From Bacteroidaceae bacterium (lineage in GTDB: Bacteria > Bacteroidota > Bacteroidia > Bacteroidales > Barnesiellaceae_A): a stretch of DNA of 64,000 nt. The stretch is taken from the NCBI GenBank assembly GCA_017410245.1, contig JAFQRE010000022.1:1-64000 (forward strand), in the 5' to 3' direction. The notes under the pieces are model-generated. The model saw nothing but the letters and a program-made list of their open reading frames with translations, searched no databases and was not told the origin of the DNA. Shown here piece by piece: positions 16,099-25,162 of the stretch (the stretch's first letter is position 1; each line of letters opens with the position of its first letter). The translations under genes were made by a program, and so were the position numbers.

Positions 16099-18735
16099 TT
16101 AGAACTCTTGTCCCAATATGAAGTGGAAGTGGCTACCGCCTCTGTTACCAAATACTTTGTCAAATCCATAAGCCCAGTCGATACCCAACATACCAATCAT
16201 AGGTAGATATACGCGGATACCGGCTCCCGCCGAGCGTTTGAGCGAGAAGGGATTGAAGTCGCCAAGGTCTTGCCATGCATTACCGGCCTCAACAAATGCC
16301 AGACCGTAGATGGTGGTAGATGGTTGCAACAAGAAGGGGAAGTGCAACTCAAGAGCAAAACGAGTGTAGGCATAGCCTTCGTATCCCCATGGAGTGAATG
16401 CTCCGTTGTCATAGCCGCGCAGACCTATCGTCTCGGTTGCGTAGGTATATGAGCCTGTCATACCATCACCACCCACGTAGAAGGTCTCGAAGGGCGATTT
16501 CTTGTAGGGATTGTAGCTACCCAATAGACCGAAGTCGGCGCGTGTCATCAATACCAATGTATATTGGTTCTCGGGGTTGGTAAGTGGGGTGTATGTGCGG
16601 CTCTTGAACTTGATTTTGTAGTACTCAATCCAGCGGTACATCTCTTGCTTGGCCTTCTGAGTAGGCTGTTGCGAGAGCGATTTGTAATCGACATTGTCCC
16701 ATGCCGAGTAGGGAGGGGTGAGCTGTACCGATAGCGAGAATTGTGAACCTCGGCGGGTAAATATGGGATTGTCTATTGAGGTACGTGCCAGTGTCGCTCC
16801 CAATGTTATACTATGAGATGTACCTGTATTCATATAATATAGGTAGTCCCAATTCTTGAGGATATAGGCTTGGTAGCCCAAATCGACCATAAATGTAAAG
16901 TAGTCGTCGGGCCATGAAAGACGCTTACCAAAAGAGAAGTTCACTCCTGCCATTTGCAATGACTTAGATGGGTCGTAGGCATTCATCATTTGCGACTGGT
17001 AGTATGACTGGTCGTAGTAGCCATAGCTATATCCATATCCTCCGTACAAATAGGGATTGTAGTAGTTGTTGTTGTAATACGAACTCTCAATACCTGTCTG
17101 CATGCTATAGTAGGCCGAAACAGCAAATTGGTTGGGACGCTTACCTCCAAACCAAGGATCAACAAACGAGATGCTATATGCCTGATAGTAGCGAGCATTG
17201 GTTTGTGCACTGATGGTAAAGGTCTGTCCGTCACCTTGAGGTATGATGCCCTTGTAGCTGGCGGGGTTGAAGAGGTTGCGCATAGAGAAGTTGGTAAACT
17301 TCAAACTGAGTTTACCGATGATACCGGTCTGACCCCAACCGGCCGAGAACTCAATTTGGTCGTTCGACTTTGAGGTGAGGTTCATCTCAATATCTACAGT
17401 GCCATTTTCGGGATTGGGTTTGGGTTGAATATCCATCGACTCGGGGTCGAAGTGACCAGTCTGAGCAATTTCACGTGCCGAGCGTACAAGGTCGGTCTTG
17501 TTGAACAGCTCGCCGGGCTTGGTACGCAACTCTCGACGTATCACGTGTTCATAGAGGCGGTCGTTACCATTGATGATAACCTTGTTGATGCGAGCTTGAG
17601 GGCCTTCGATAATCGACATCTCAAGGTCTATCGAGTCATTCTCTATATTGGTCTCCAGCGGAATGAGTCGGAAGAAAAGATAACCTTTGTCGAGATATAG
17701 GTTCGATACGGCATCATCATCTTCATTGATGCGTTTGTTGAGCAATTTTTGGTTATATACATCGCCCGGTTGCATACCCAAGAAGTTCGATAGTACCTCG
17801 TTGGTATATACAGTATTACCTACCCAGCGAATGTCGCGAATGTGATATTGATTACCCTCATCGATAGAGATGTAGAGGTCTACTTTATTCTTGTCGTAGG
17901 GTACAATGCTGTCGCACACTACTACGGCATCGCGATAGCCCTTCTCGTTGTACTTCTCTGTGAGTACTTGCAGGTCGCTTTCAAAGTCACTTTCAACAAA
18001 TTTCTTTTGTTTGAAAATGGTGAAGATGTAGTCGCGCTCGCTGGTTTTCTTCATGGCCCATTTAAGGTCGAAGTCAGAAAGCACGCTGTTGCCATTGAAA
18101 TATATTTTGTGTACTTTTATCTTTTCGTTTTTATCGACATTGATGTCGAGAATAACCTCGTTCTGGCGCGAAAGGTCTTCGTGTTGTACCAATTGTACAT
18201 CGGCGTTGCTGAAACCCTTCTCTTCGAAGTACTTCTTGATTACCATTTCGGCTCTATCGACAATATTGGGCGTGATTTGTTGCCCTTTGGCAAGGCCAAG
18301 GCGTGTCTCGAGATCCTCTATTTCGCCTTTTTTCATGCCATTGTAGTTGATTTGCGAGATGCGGGGTTGAGGCGTGAGTCGTAACTCTATCCATGCTTTG
18401 TCGCCATATGTTTTGGTGAGTGCTATCTCTACATCAGAGAACAGACCTTGTCGCCAAAAGCGTTTGGCAGCATTGGTAAATGCATCGCCGGGTATCTCCA
18501 CTCTTTGTCCTATCGATAGTCCCGAGTAGCCTATAATGATATAGTCTTCGTAATTATCGGCGCCTACGACATCGATACCGGCTATTTCGTAAGTCTTAGG
18601 ATTTTCGGTATAAATGACGATAGGATTATAGATAGTATCGTTGGCAATAGATTGAGCATAGGCGTGTTGTGTTGTGCACAATACTATTGTGAATAGTAGG
18701 GTGAGTAGTTTGGTTCTATGTAATATGCAACCCAT
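16099..18735 (-). CDS. bamA: Outer-membrane assembly factor BamA
   Basis: 878 aa. Signal peptide to about residue 27 (HAYA-QS). Several POTRA domains occupy about 45-470, recognisable from motifs such as GLSIGQRVEIPGD, GNSVLSDFDLKWAMKK and NKVIINGNDRLYEHVIRRELRTKPGELF. The C-terminal half is a 16-strand-type barrel with the conserved FYVGGDGMTGSY and IRGYDNGA-like region (TIGLRGYDNGA) and a terminal Phe (FILGQEF), the outer-membrane sorting signature. A Tyr/Asn-rich stretch (SYYNNNYYNPYLYGGYG) sits in a predicted extracellular loop. It inserts beta-barrels into the outer membrane. It follows uppS by 5 nt. Confidence 0.95.
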   Translation of the reverse strand: MGCILHRTKLLTLLFTIVLCTTQHAYAQSIANDTIYNPIVIYTENPKTYEIAGIDVVGADNYEDYIIIGYSGLSIGQRVEIPGDAFTNAAKRFWRQGLFSDVEIALTKTYGDKAWIELRLTPQPRISQINYNGMKKGEIEDLETRLGLAKGQQITPNIVDRAEMVIKKYFEEKGFSNADVQLVQHEDLSRQNEVILDINVDKNEKIKVHKIYFNGNSVLSDFDLKWAMKKTSERDYIFTIFKQKKFVESDFESDLQVLTEKYNEKGYRDAVVVCDSIVPYDKNKVDLYISIDEGNQYHIRDIRWVGNTVYTNEVLSNFLGMQPGDVYNQKLLNKRINEDDDAVSNLYLDKGYLFFRLIPLETNIENDSIDLEMSIIEGPQARINKVIINGNDRLYEHVIRRELRTKPGELFNKTDLVRSAREIAQTGHFDPESMDIQPKPNPENGTVDIEMNLTSKSNDQIEFSAGWGQTGIIGKLSLKFTNFSMRNLFNPASYKGIIPQGDGQTFTISAQTNARYYQAYSISFVDPWFGGKRPNQFAVSAYYSMQTGIESSYYNNNYYNPYLYGGYGYSYGYYDQSYYQSQMMNAYDPSKSLQMAGVNFSFGKRLSWPDDYFTFMVDLGYQAYILKNWDYLYYMNTGTSHSITLGATLARTSIDNPIFTRRGSQFSLSVQLTPPYSAWDNVDYKSLSQQPTQKAKQEMYRWIEYYKIKFKSRTYTPLTNPENQYTLVLMTRADFGLLGSYNPYKKSPFETFYVGGDGMTGSYTYATETIGLRGYDNGAFTPWGYEGYAYTRFALELHFPFLLQPSTTIYGLAFVEAGNAWQDLGDFNPFSLKRSAGAGIRVYLPMIGMLGIDWAYGFDKVFGNRGGSHFHFILGQEF

Positions 18736-18740
18736 ATATC

Positions 18741-19496
18741 TTATGCTTTTTCGTTTGTTGTTACTTGCTCACTGGTTTTGCCATATCGGCGCTCACGACT
18801 TTGATAGTCGATGATGGCTTGGCATAGACTCTCTTTGTTGAAGTCGGGCCAATATTCGCTGGTAAAGTATAACTCGGCATACGACAACTGCCACAGAAGG
18901 AAGTTGCTTATGCGCAACTCACCGCCGGTGCGAATGAGCAGGTCGGGGTCGGGTAGTTGGGCTGTAGTCAATCGAGAGGCAAAGATGGTGTCGTCAATCT
19001 CCTCGGGCTTGAGTTTCCCTTGTGCTACTTCGCAAGCCAATTGTTGTGCGGCATGTGTGATTTCCCAACGGGCCGAGTAACTTAATGCCAAGTTGAGTGT
19101 GATGCGAGTACCTCCGGCTGTATCTTCGATGCATTTTTGCAGGCGTTTCTGTACGTCGGCAGGCATGCGTGATGTGTCGCCTATGACACTCAGTCGCACT
19201 CCGTTCTCTATCATACCGGGGGTCTCTCTCTCTATTCCGAATACAACCAACGCCATCAACGCATCAACCTCGGCTTGGGGTCGGTTCCAGTTCTCGGTCG
19301 AGAAGGCGTAGAGCGTGAGGTATTTCACACCCAGGTCGGCGGCATCATTGGTAATTTCATGCACTACATCAAGGCCTTTTCTGTGGCCTTGAGAGCGATC
19401 GAGGTTGCGTTCTTTGGCCCAGCGTCCATTACCGTCCATGATAATGGCGATGTGTTGCGGTACGCGTTGTAAGTCTATTTTTTCTACAAGAGACAT
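18741..19496 (-). CDS. uppS: Undecaprenyl diphosphate synthase (cis-prenyltransferase)
   Basis: 251 aa. UppS condenses eight isopentenyl units on farnesyl diphosphate to make the C55 carrier for peptidoglycan, LPS and capsule. Signature: [13 protein letters not shown] with catalytic Asp21, the [14 protein letters not shown] segment, and the C-terminal [28 protein letters not shown] block. Cytoplasmic/peripheral. Its place ahead of bamA is conserved in Bacteroidota and many other phyla. Confidence 0.96.
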   Translation of the reverse strand: MSLVEKIDLQRVPQHIAIIMDGNGRWAKERNLDRSQGHRKGLDVVHEITNDAADLGVKYLTLYAFSTENWNRPQAEVDALMALVVFGIERETPGMIENGVRLSVIGDTSRMPADVQKRLQKCIEDTAGGTRITLNLALSYSARWEITHAAQQLACEVAQGKLKPEEIDDTIFASRLTTAQLPDPDLLIRTGGELRISNFLLWQLSYAELYFTSEYWPDFNKESLCQAIIDYQSRERRYGKTSEQVTTNEKA

Positions 19497-19538
19497 CTCT
19501 CGGTATTTTATATTGTTATTTACTCGGTTCTGTTTTAC

Positions 19539-20261
19539 TTAAAAGTCGGGGCAAGTGTTGCAGGGCAATGTCTTGAACCCGAAGTCGTATGTTATACTAA
19601 AGACCAATGTAGAGAACCAATCGGTATTTTTCAGGGCCGAACTGGGTATTTTATACGGGTCTTTGAGGTCTTGACTGTCAATGCGGTCGCCAAGGACCTT
19701 GTGCATGGCAAATTCCAGACCTAAGTTCCATCGTTCGGCAACTTTATATTTTACTCCTATACCAAATGGTATATTGACGGTAAAGAAGTTGTTGCCTTCG
19801 GGAAATCCGGCGCAGAATGCGAGTCCTGCAGTGATGTATGGCGATATGCGACTTGTGTTTTTATATGCATAGCCAATGCCATAGTTGAAAAAGTTGAACT
19901 CAACCCGGCAACCGGCATCGAATAGAGTTGTGTTGAATTGGTACTCCCCAATGCCGGGAATGATATTGTCGCCATCGGTTGTATTGCCCTCCAACATGGC
20001 GGCCGATAGGTTGGCTCTGATGGCCCAACGATAGTCTATAACATAGCGGAATAGGGCACCTCCGGTAAAGCCCGGGCGGTATATGATAGAAGTCTGGTTG
20101 GCGTCGCCCCAATAGCTGCTCATGCCGGCTTCTACACCTATCTCATACTTGTAGTCTTGCGCATGAGCTTGTTGTATGCTTGTTGCTAACACAACAGCGC
20201 ACAACGTAGCCAAGAATTTTCTCTTGGTGCTATTCTTGATATGGCTCATGATGCGTGACAT
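19539..20261 (-). CDS. DUF6089 family outer-membrane beta-barrel protein
   Basis: 240 aa; an in-frame Met at 20249 is an alternative start. A signal peptide ends near QQAHA-QDY. The mature part has alternating aromatic beta-strands (YKYEIGVEAGMSSYWGD..., RPGFTGGALFRYVIDYRWAIRANLS) and resembles the DUF6089 family, small porin-like barrels often encoded just upstream of uppS and bamA in Bacteroidota. Function unknown; conserved linkage suggests a role in outer-membrane biogenesis or its monitoring. The uppS start is 42 nt downstream. Confidence 0.75.
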   Translation of the reverse strand: MSRIMSHIKNSTKRKFLATLCAVVLATSIQQAHAQDYKYEIGVEAGMSSYWGDANQTSIIYRPGFTGGALFRYVIDYRWAIRANLSAAMLEGNTTDGDNIIPGIGEYQFNTTLFDAGCRVEFNFFNYGIGYAYKNTSRISPYITAGLAFCAGFPEGNNFFTVNIPFGIGVKYKVAERWNLGLEFAMHKVLGDRIDSQDLKDPYKIPSSALKNTDWFSTLVFSITYDFGFKTLPCNTCPDF

Positions 20262-20307
20262 ATATTGAGAACGTTATTATAGGCTCAAAAATTATATCGG
20301 ATATACA

Positions 20308-21765
20308 TTAGGGTATAGGCTCAAATCGGAGGCGATTGATAGTGGCTCGCCACACTTGGTCGTAGTGATTTACTCCTACGGCCTTGCCTCCAAACATGTA
20401 TATGTATGGAACCTTATTTTCGTCAGCTACACTGCGCATGGGCAAGCATCGATAGCCTTGTGGCAAGGGCATCATATCGATAGAGTGCCATGTAGAGAAG
20501 GTGCTGTTGATAGGCTCATCACATATTACAACCGATGCGTATCCGCGTGACATAATATATCCGGGGACAAAGAGATTTTCACCTCCCGAAGTCCAATTGA
20601 TGCCATAATTGTTTGATGTCCATACATCACGCAATGCACCCTTGTTGTCTATTCCTCCGATAACAAACCATGTGGGCATTTCGGTTGTCACCCAATTGTC
20701 ATCAACAAAGAATGTGACATAGGAGAAAAATGCAGCACCTTCGCGAGGTGTGATGGTATTGTTGAGCTTGGCCCATGCATTGCCATCATATCCCCACATT
20801 GCTCCTGTTAGTTCTCCCGAAGAGGTGCGACCTCCTACTATCATGCCTTGCGGTGAAGATAGCCAAGGCGAGTTGTAGGTGAGCATATCGCTAAATCCCG
20901 ATATGGGGAAGTCTTGTGCTACCTGACGGGGGGTAAAGCCTTCGGGACGAGGATACTTATCGTGATAGTAATGGGTGCCATCGTTGGTGAGAATGAGAGC
21001 TTCTCCATTTAATATGCCCATAATGGCAGTACAGTTGGTTTCGGTATTCTCCCAATCTACGCCATTGGCCGATGTGTATAGTTTGTTGTCGGTATCGAGT
21101 ATGCAAAGAATGGTGCCATCGGTGCGCATCGATTGCCAGTTGGGCTCAAATGGTAGCGACAATGTCGTTATATCCCAGTCCTCGCCGGGGTTGGCTGTTG
21201 TGGCCATGTAATGATTGTTGTCGCGAGTCATAAAGCAATAGATGAGGTCGTTACATTTTACAGTGCGTTGCTCTGTGAGAGTTCCCTCGCCGGGTAGGCG
21301 AGAGTATTGCATGCCACCCCAATATAATTGGTCGGGGTTGAGCCGGTGTACATTGACTTTTATTTGGTATTGTTTTTTGAAATTGCCACTGCGCGATACC
21401 ACCTCGGCTGTTATGGGAAAGTTGAAGTTGATAGCTTTGTTTTCGTTGTCGAGATAGTTGTATGTAGAGTCTATGGTTGTCAGGTTTATCGCCGATGCGT
21501 TTTCGGTAGTAATGTTTATCTTCAAGGCCGATATATCTGTTTCGCGGGGTAGTGAGTCGGCATTGTAGATAAGACCCTTTTCCAAGTCGATGGTAAAGAA
21601 TACAGTGTTGAGGTTGTCCAGGACAGTCGAGTCGGACTTTAACGAGAACGCCGAGATGCGAACGCTATCCGATAGGGTAGTTTTTTCTTTGTCATCTTCT
21701 TTGCATGATGGCAACATGCATACGATGGCAATTGTTAGCAAGATATATCTGAAAAATTTTGTCAT
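20308..21765 (-). CDS. DUF6242 family lipoprotein with beta-propeller-like repeats
   Basis: 485 aa. Lipobox MLPSC makes Cys21 the lipidation site. An N-terminal domain (about 30-130; VRISAFSLKSDSTVLDN, FTIDLEKGLIYNADSLPRETDIS) matches the DUF6242 N-terminal module. The C-terminal part has Kelch/sialidase-like repeats (SRLPGEGTLTEQRTVKCNDLIYCFM; WFVIGGIDNKGALRDVWTSNNYGINW; IYMFGGKAVGVNHYDQVWRA). It is probably surface- or periplasm-exposed and may bind glycans or protein. It ends 46 nt before the DUF6089 gene and may share its transcript. Confidence 0.7.
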   Translation of the reverse strand: MTKFFRYILLTIAIVCMLPSCKEDDKEKTTLSDSVRISAFSLKSDSTVLDNLNTVFFTIDLEKGLIYNADSLPRETDISALKINITTENASAINLTTIDSTYNYLDNENKAINFNFPITAEVVSRSGNFKKQYQIKVNVHRLNPDQLYWGGMQYSRLPGEGTLTEQRTVKCNDLIYCFMTRDNNHYMATTANPGEDWDITTLSLPFEPNWQSMRTDGTILCILDTDNKLYTSANGVDWENTETNCTAIMGILNGEALILTNDGTHYYHDKYPRPEGFTPRQVAQDFPISGFSDMLTYNSPWLSSPQGMIVGGRTSSGELTGAMWGYDGNAWAKLNNTITPREGAAFFSYVTFFVDDNWVTTEMPTWFVIGGIDNKGALRDVWTSNNYGINWTSGGENLFVPGYIMSRGYASVVICDEPINSTFSTWHSIDMMPLPQGYRCLPMRSVADENKVPYIYMFGGKAVGVNHYDQVWRATINRLRFEPIP

Positions 21766-21806
21766 AGTCTCTTTGCCGTTTTTTATGAATAAATTATATC
21801 AAACGA

Positions 21807-21814
21807 CAAAGATA
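21807..21814 (-). promoter_or_regulatory. -7 box for the DUF6242 gene
   Basis: Minus-strand TATCTTTG, about 40 nt upstream of the ATG at 21765. The rest of 21766-21969 shows no gene. Confidence 0.5.
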
Positions 21815-21969
21815 GGAACTTTTTTTGTCATTGACGGCTCTAAGAAGTCACAATTATAATTATTTAGGGATAAATATGTGTCGAAAAAGCCGTTTGGGGT
21901 CTTAAAAAGGGTTGGCAAGTTACCTGTATCTTGTAGCACGTGTCGATAAACGGTTGATGGAATGGCGTT

Positions 21970-22992
21970 TTAGCAATTTATCAAGATGCTTGTGTAGTGA
22001 TTGTGGCAATGTGTCAATTTTTGCATTTCTTTACCTTTTATACAGGGGGCAGCAATACCTTTGTGCAGAGTTATAGCAGTGGTTTCAATGTGAGCTTCGT
22101 CCCATAGATTGCTGTCGATAAATGATTGTAGCAATTCGCTACCGCCTTCAATGATTATACTGTGTATGTTTTGACTTGATAGATACGACAATATATCTTG
22201 GGGTGTGTATCCTGAGCAAGAAGATAAAGGGTCTGATATATAGTCTTTCCCTATGACGATAGTGGGTGTCGTTCCGTCGAGTATTGCAGCCTGAGCGGGT
22301 ATGCGATGGTGACGGTCGATAGTGATGCGTATTGGGTTTTTTCCACTCCAATATCGGGTGGTGAGAGACGGGTTGTCGGTTATGACGGTATTTGTACCTA
22401 CCATGATGGCATCGTTGGTGGCACGAAGTTTGTGCGCCCAGATGCGTGTGGTGGTTGTGGAGAATAGAGTGGGTGACTCATGAGGTGCTCTTACGCGGTC
22501 GATATAATGGTCGGAGCTTTGAGCCCACTTGAGTGTTACATATGGGCGACCTTTGCCATGGTAGGTCATAAACTTGCGGTTGAGCCACCAACACTCCTCT
22601 TGCAATACGTTGGTGATGACTTCGATGCCATTTTCTTGTAGGCGTTTCACGCCACGTCCGCTCACTTGGGGAAAGGGATCGAGACACCCTACCACTACGC
22701 GGGGGATACCCGATGCAATGATGAGGTCGCAGCAAGGAGGGGTCTTGCCGTGGTGTGAACATGGCTCGAGAGAGACATATATGGTGGATTGTCGCAAAAG
22801 AGACTTGTTGCGTACCGATGCTATGGCATTGACTTCGGCATGAGGGCCACCGCATTGTCTGTGATAGCCTTCGCCTATAATCTTCCCATTGCATACAACC
22901 ACTGCTCCCACCATCGGATTGGGTGAGGTGTGTCCGTCGGCCATTGCTGCCAATTGCAGGCAACGTTGCATATATCGCTCGTCAATATTCAT
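21970..22992 (-). CDS. ribD: Bifunctional riboflavin biosynthesis protein RibD
   Basis: 340 aa. Residues 1-145 are the deaminase: His51-Ala-Glu53 (GPHAEVNAI) and Cys78/Cys87 (EPCSHHGKTPPC) bind zinc, and NPMVGAVVV is at 25-33. Residues about 150-340 are the reductase (RPYVTLKWAQSSD, GTNTVITDNPSLTTR, IIEGGSELLQSF). Together they carry out two steps from the GTP-cyclohydrolase product to the pyrimidinedione precursor of riboflavin. It is divergent from prmC with a 54-bp shared promoter region. Confidence 0.95.
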   Translation of the reverse strand: MNIDERYMQRCLQLAAMADGHTSPNPMVGAVVVCNGKIIGEGYHRQCGGPHAEVNAIASVRNKSLLRQSTIYVSLEPCSHHGKTPPCCDLIIASGIPRVVVGCLDPFPQVSGRGVKRLQENGIEVITNVLQEECWWLNRKFMTYHGKGRPYVTLKWAQSSDHYIDRVRAPHESPTLFSTTTTRIWAHKLRATNDAIMVGTNTVITDNPSLTTRYWSGKNPIRITIDRHHRIPAQAAILDGTTPTIVIGKDYISDPLSSCSGYTPQDILSYLSSQNIHSIIIEGGSELLQSFIDSNLWDEAHIETTAITLHKGIAAPCIKGKEMQKLTHCHNHYTSILINC

Positions 22993-22996
22993 TCTG

Positions 22997-23032
22997 CAAA
23001 CTTACACATTTTTCTTTTTTTTCGTATATTTG
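22997..23032. promoter_or_regulatory. Divergent promoters ribD / prmC
   Basis: Plus strand TATATTTG (23025-23032) lies 14 nt before the prmC ATG at 23047. Minus strand TAAGTTTG (22997-23004) ends only 4 nt before the ribD ATG at 22992, so the ribD message would be leaderless or nearly so if this box is used. Confidence 0.5.
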
Positions 23033-23046
23033 CACACATAAAAACT

Positions 23047-23889
23047 ATGCAAAAAGCTCTTAATCTGGTACGCCATTCGCTAAGTGATATCTATCCACAA
23101 GGCGAGATTGAAGGCTTCATTCGTTTGATATTCGATGCATTATGTGGGTATTCAACAACCGATTTGTTGTTGAATCGTCACACAGAGTTGCCTGTGCCTG
23201 TTACGCAACAAGTGGTGTCGATTGTCAATCGATTGAGGCAACATGAGCCTATACAGTATATCTTGGGAAAAGCATATTTTGGCGATATGTCTATGATTGT
23301 GGGGCGGGGTGTTCTCATACCGCGTCCCGAGACGCATGAGATAGTAGAACGCATAGTGGCTATGCAAGGTGATGTGCGAGGCCGGGTGGCCGATATTTGT
23401 ACCGGTAGTGGTTGCATTGCTATTGCATTGGCTCACAAATGGCCCAATGCCACGGTTGAGGGTTGGGATATTTCGACCGAGGCTCTCGACTATGCTCGTC
23501 GCAATGCAGATGCAAACAATGTGCAGGTTGCCTGGATCGAGCGTGATGTGTTGGCCTATACGCCGGCCCATGAGCCTCGATATGAAATCATGGTAAGTAA
23601 TCCGCCTTATGTGTTGGATAGCGAACGTAAGGGTATGGATAGCAATGTGTTGCAATATGAGCCGCATCAAGCACTCTTTGTGCCGGACGAAGAACCGTTG
23701 TTATTCTACAATGCCATAGCCGATATAGCACAACGTGAGTTGTTGCCGGCAGGCGTGCTATATTTTGAGATAAATTGTCGTATGGGCGAGGCTTGTAGCA
23801 GTATGTTGCGCACAAAGGGATTTGTCGATATCGAAGTATATAAAGACTTTATGGGAGCCGATCGCATGGTGCGGTGTGTGAAAGCATAG
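23047..23889 (+). CDS. prmC: Release-factor glutamine methyltransferase
   Basis: 280 aa from the ATG at 23047; the upstream in-frame extension overlaps ribD and precedes the promoter. PrmC methylates the Gln of the GGQ motif in peptide-chain release factors. Motifs: IPRPETHEIVE (91-101), SAM-binding DICTGSGCIAIALA (116-129) and the catalytic NPPYV (185-189). The N-terminal helical domain that recognises release factors is present. Confidence 0.94.
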   Translation: MQKALNLVRHSLSDIYPQGEIEGFIRLIFDALCGYSTTDLLLNRHTELPVPVTQQVVSIVNRLRQHEPIQYILGKAYFGDMSMIVGRGVLIPRPETHEIVERIVAMQGDVRGRVADICTGSGCIAIALAHKWPNATVEGWDISTEALDYARRNADANNVQVAWIERDVLAYTPAHEPRYEIMVSNPPYVLDSERKGMDSNVLQYEPHQALFVPDEEPLLFYNAIADIAQRELLPAGVLYFEINCRMGEACSSMLRTKGFVDIEVYKDFMGADRMVRCVKA

Positions 23890-23930
23890 TGGAGATTGTA
23901 GGTAAGTGTATAATAGAACGCATAAATAAG

Positions 23931-24422
23931 ATGGCTGAAATAATGACCCGAGATGAAGCGTACCGTAAGTTGGCGGCACGATGCACTGTCAAGGAGTGTT
24001 GCGTGTCGGAGGTGCGTGAAAAATTGCATAATTGGAACATAGCGCGTGTCGATGAGGATAGTATTGTTGCGCAGTTGCTCGAAGAGCGATTTATCGACGA
24101 GTGTCGTTACTCGCGGGCATTTGTCAATGATCAGTTTCGATTTGCAGGTTGGGGACGTATAAAAATTAGTTATACGTTGCGACAGAAGTCAATAGACTCG
24201 CTCACTATATCGCAAGCTGTACAAACAATAGATGAAGAGGAGTATCGACGTTCGTTGCTGCATATCCTATCGGTCAAGATGCGTTCCATCAAGGCTTTGT
24301 CATCTCAAATGCAGGGCGATAAATTGATGCGCTTTGCCATGTCGCGAGGTTTTGAGCCTCAACTTATTCGCGAATGTCTCAAAGAGTTGTCGTTGGAATG
24401 CGAAGGTGGCTCAGAGATATAG
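23931..24422 (+). CDS. recX: Regulatory protein RecX
   Basis: 163 aa from the ATG at 23931 (a further Met at 23943). RecX caps or disassembles RecA filaments. It has three-helix tandem repeats typical of the family: the first near ARCTVKECCVSEVREKLHNW, the second around EERFIDECRYSRAFVNDQFRFAGWGRIKISYTLRQK and a third near the C-terminus (SRGFEPQLIRECLKEL). It overlaps the following comF-like gene by 25 nt, so coupled translation is likely. recA itself is not in this window. Confidence 0.88.
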   Translation: MAEIMTRDEAYRKLAARCTVKECCVSEVREKLHNWNIARVDEDSIVAQLLEERFIDECRYSRAFVNDQFRFAGWGRIKISYTLRQKSIDSLTISQAVQTIDEEEYRRSLLHILSVKMRSIKALSSQMQGDKLMRFAMSRGFEPQLIRECLKELSLECEGGSEI

Positions 24423-25087
24423 CCGATTTTTTCTTTCCTCGCACTTGTAGGGTGTGTGGACGGGTTCTGTTGCATCACGAAGAGTTTCTTTGTATGCAAT
24501 GTATGTTGGATATGCCCCGTACTGCATTTGATAGTGCGCCCGATAATGCTATGGCGCAGCTATTCTATGGCAAGGTGTATGTCGAGCGAGCTATGGCCTA
24601 TTTCTATTTTGCCAAAGGTAGTGACTATCGCCGATTGATACACCGCATCAAGTATAATGGAGAGAAGGAGTGTGGCCGATACTTAGGCATGATGATGGCT
24701 CGTGAGGCTTGTACACAACATTTTTTCGATGGCATCGACTTTATAGTACCTGTACCATTGCACTACTTCAAAGAGTTGAAAAGAGGGTATAACCAGAGTG
24801 AGTGGATAGCACAAGGTATAGCTCAAGAGACCGGCATACCCTTGTGTACGGGTGAGTTGGTGAGCCGACGACATCGTGTATCGCAAACGCATAAGGGTAT
24901 ATATGACCGTTATTTGGCTACACGTGAAGCCTTTGAACTATTGCCCGATAGCGAGTTGGTGGGTAGTCATGTATTGATTGTAGATGATGTGGTGACAACC
25001 GGAGCTACACTTGCGGCTTGTGCCGAAGCCTTGTTGGCCGGCGGCGTGAGACAGGTGAGTATGGCAACCTTGGCAGCGGCCAAGTAG
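24398..25087 (+). CDS. ComF family phosphoribosyltransferase-like protein
   Basis: 229 aa from the ATG at 24398. N-terminal zinc-ribbon cysteines C17-x2-C20 and C32-x2-C35, then the PRTase fold ending in the PRPP loop VLIVDDVVTTGATL (about 192-205). VPVPLHYFKELKRGYNQSEWIA is the usual ComF/GntX motif. Relatives assist DNA uptake (ComFC) or gluconate use (GntX); in Bacteroidota the role is unproven, with DNA processing favoured by the link to recX. Confidence 0.85.
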   Translation: MRRWLRDIADFFFPRTCRVCGRVLLHHEEFLCMQCMLDMPRTAFDSAPDNAMAQLFYGKVYVERAMAYFYFAKGSDYRRLIHRIKYNGEKECGRYLGMMMAREACTQHFFDGIDFIVPVPLHYFKELKRGYNQSEWIAQGIAQETGIPLCTGELVSRRHRVSQTHKGIYDRYLATREAFELLPDSELVGSHVLIVDDVVTTGATLAACAEALLAGGVRQVSMATLAAAK

Positions 25088-25128
25088 ATAATAATTGGGT
25101 CGAAGTTGTTCATGATAGATATTTGTTG

Positions 25129-25136
25129 TACCTTTG
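25129..25136 (+). promoter_or_regulatory. -7 box for the acyltransferase gene
   Basis: TACCTTTG, 27 nt before the ATG at 25163. Confidence 0.55.
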
Positions 25137-25162
25137 TGTCTAGTATGATTAGTTAGATAATT

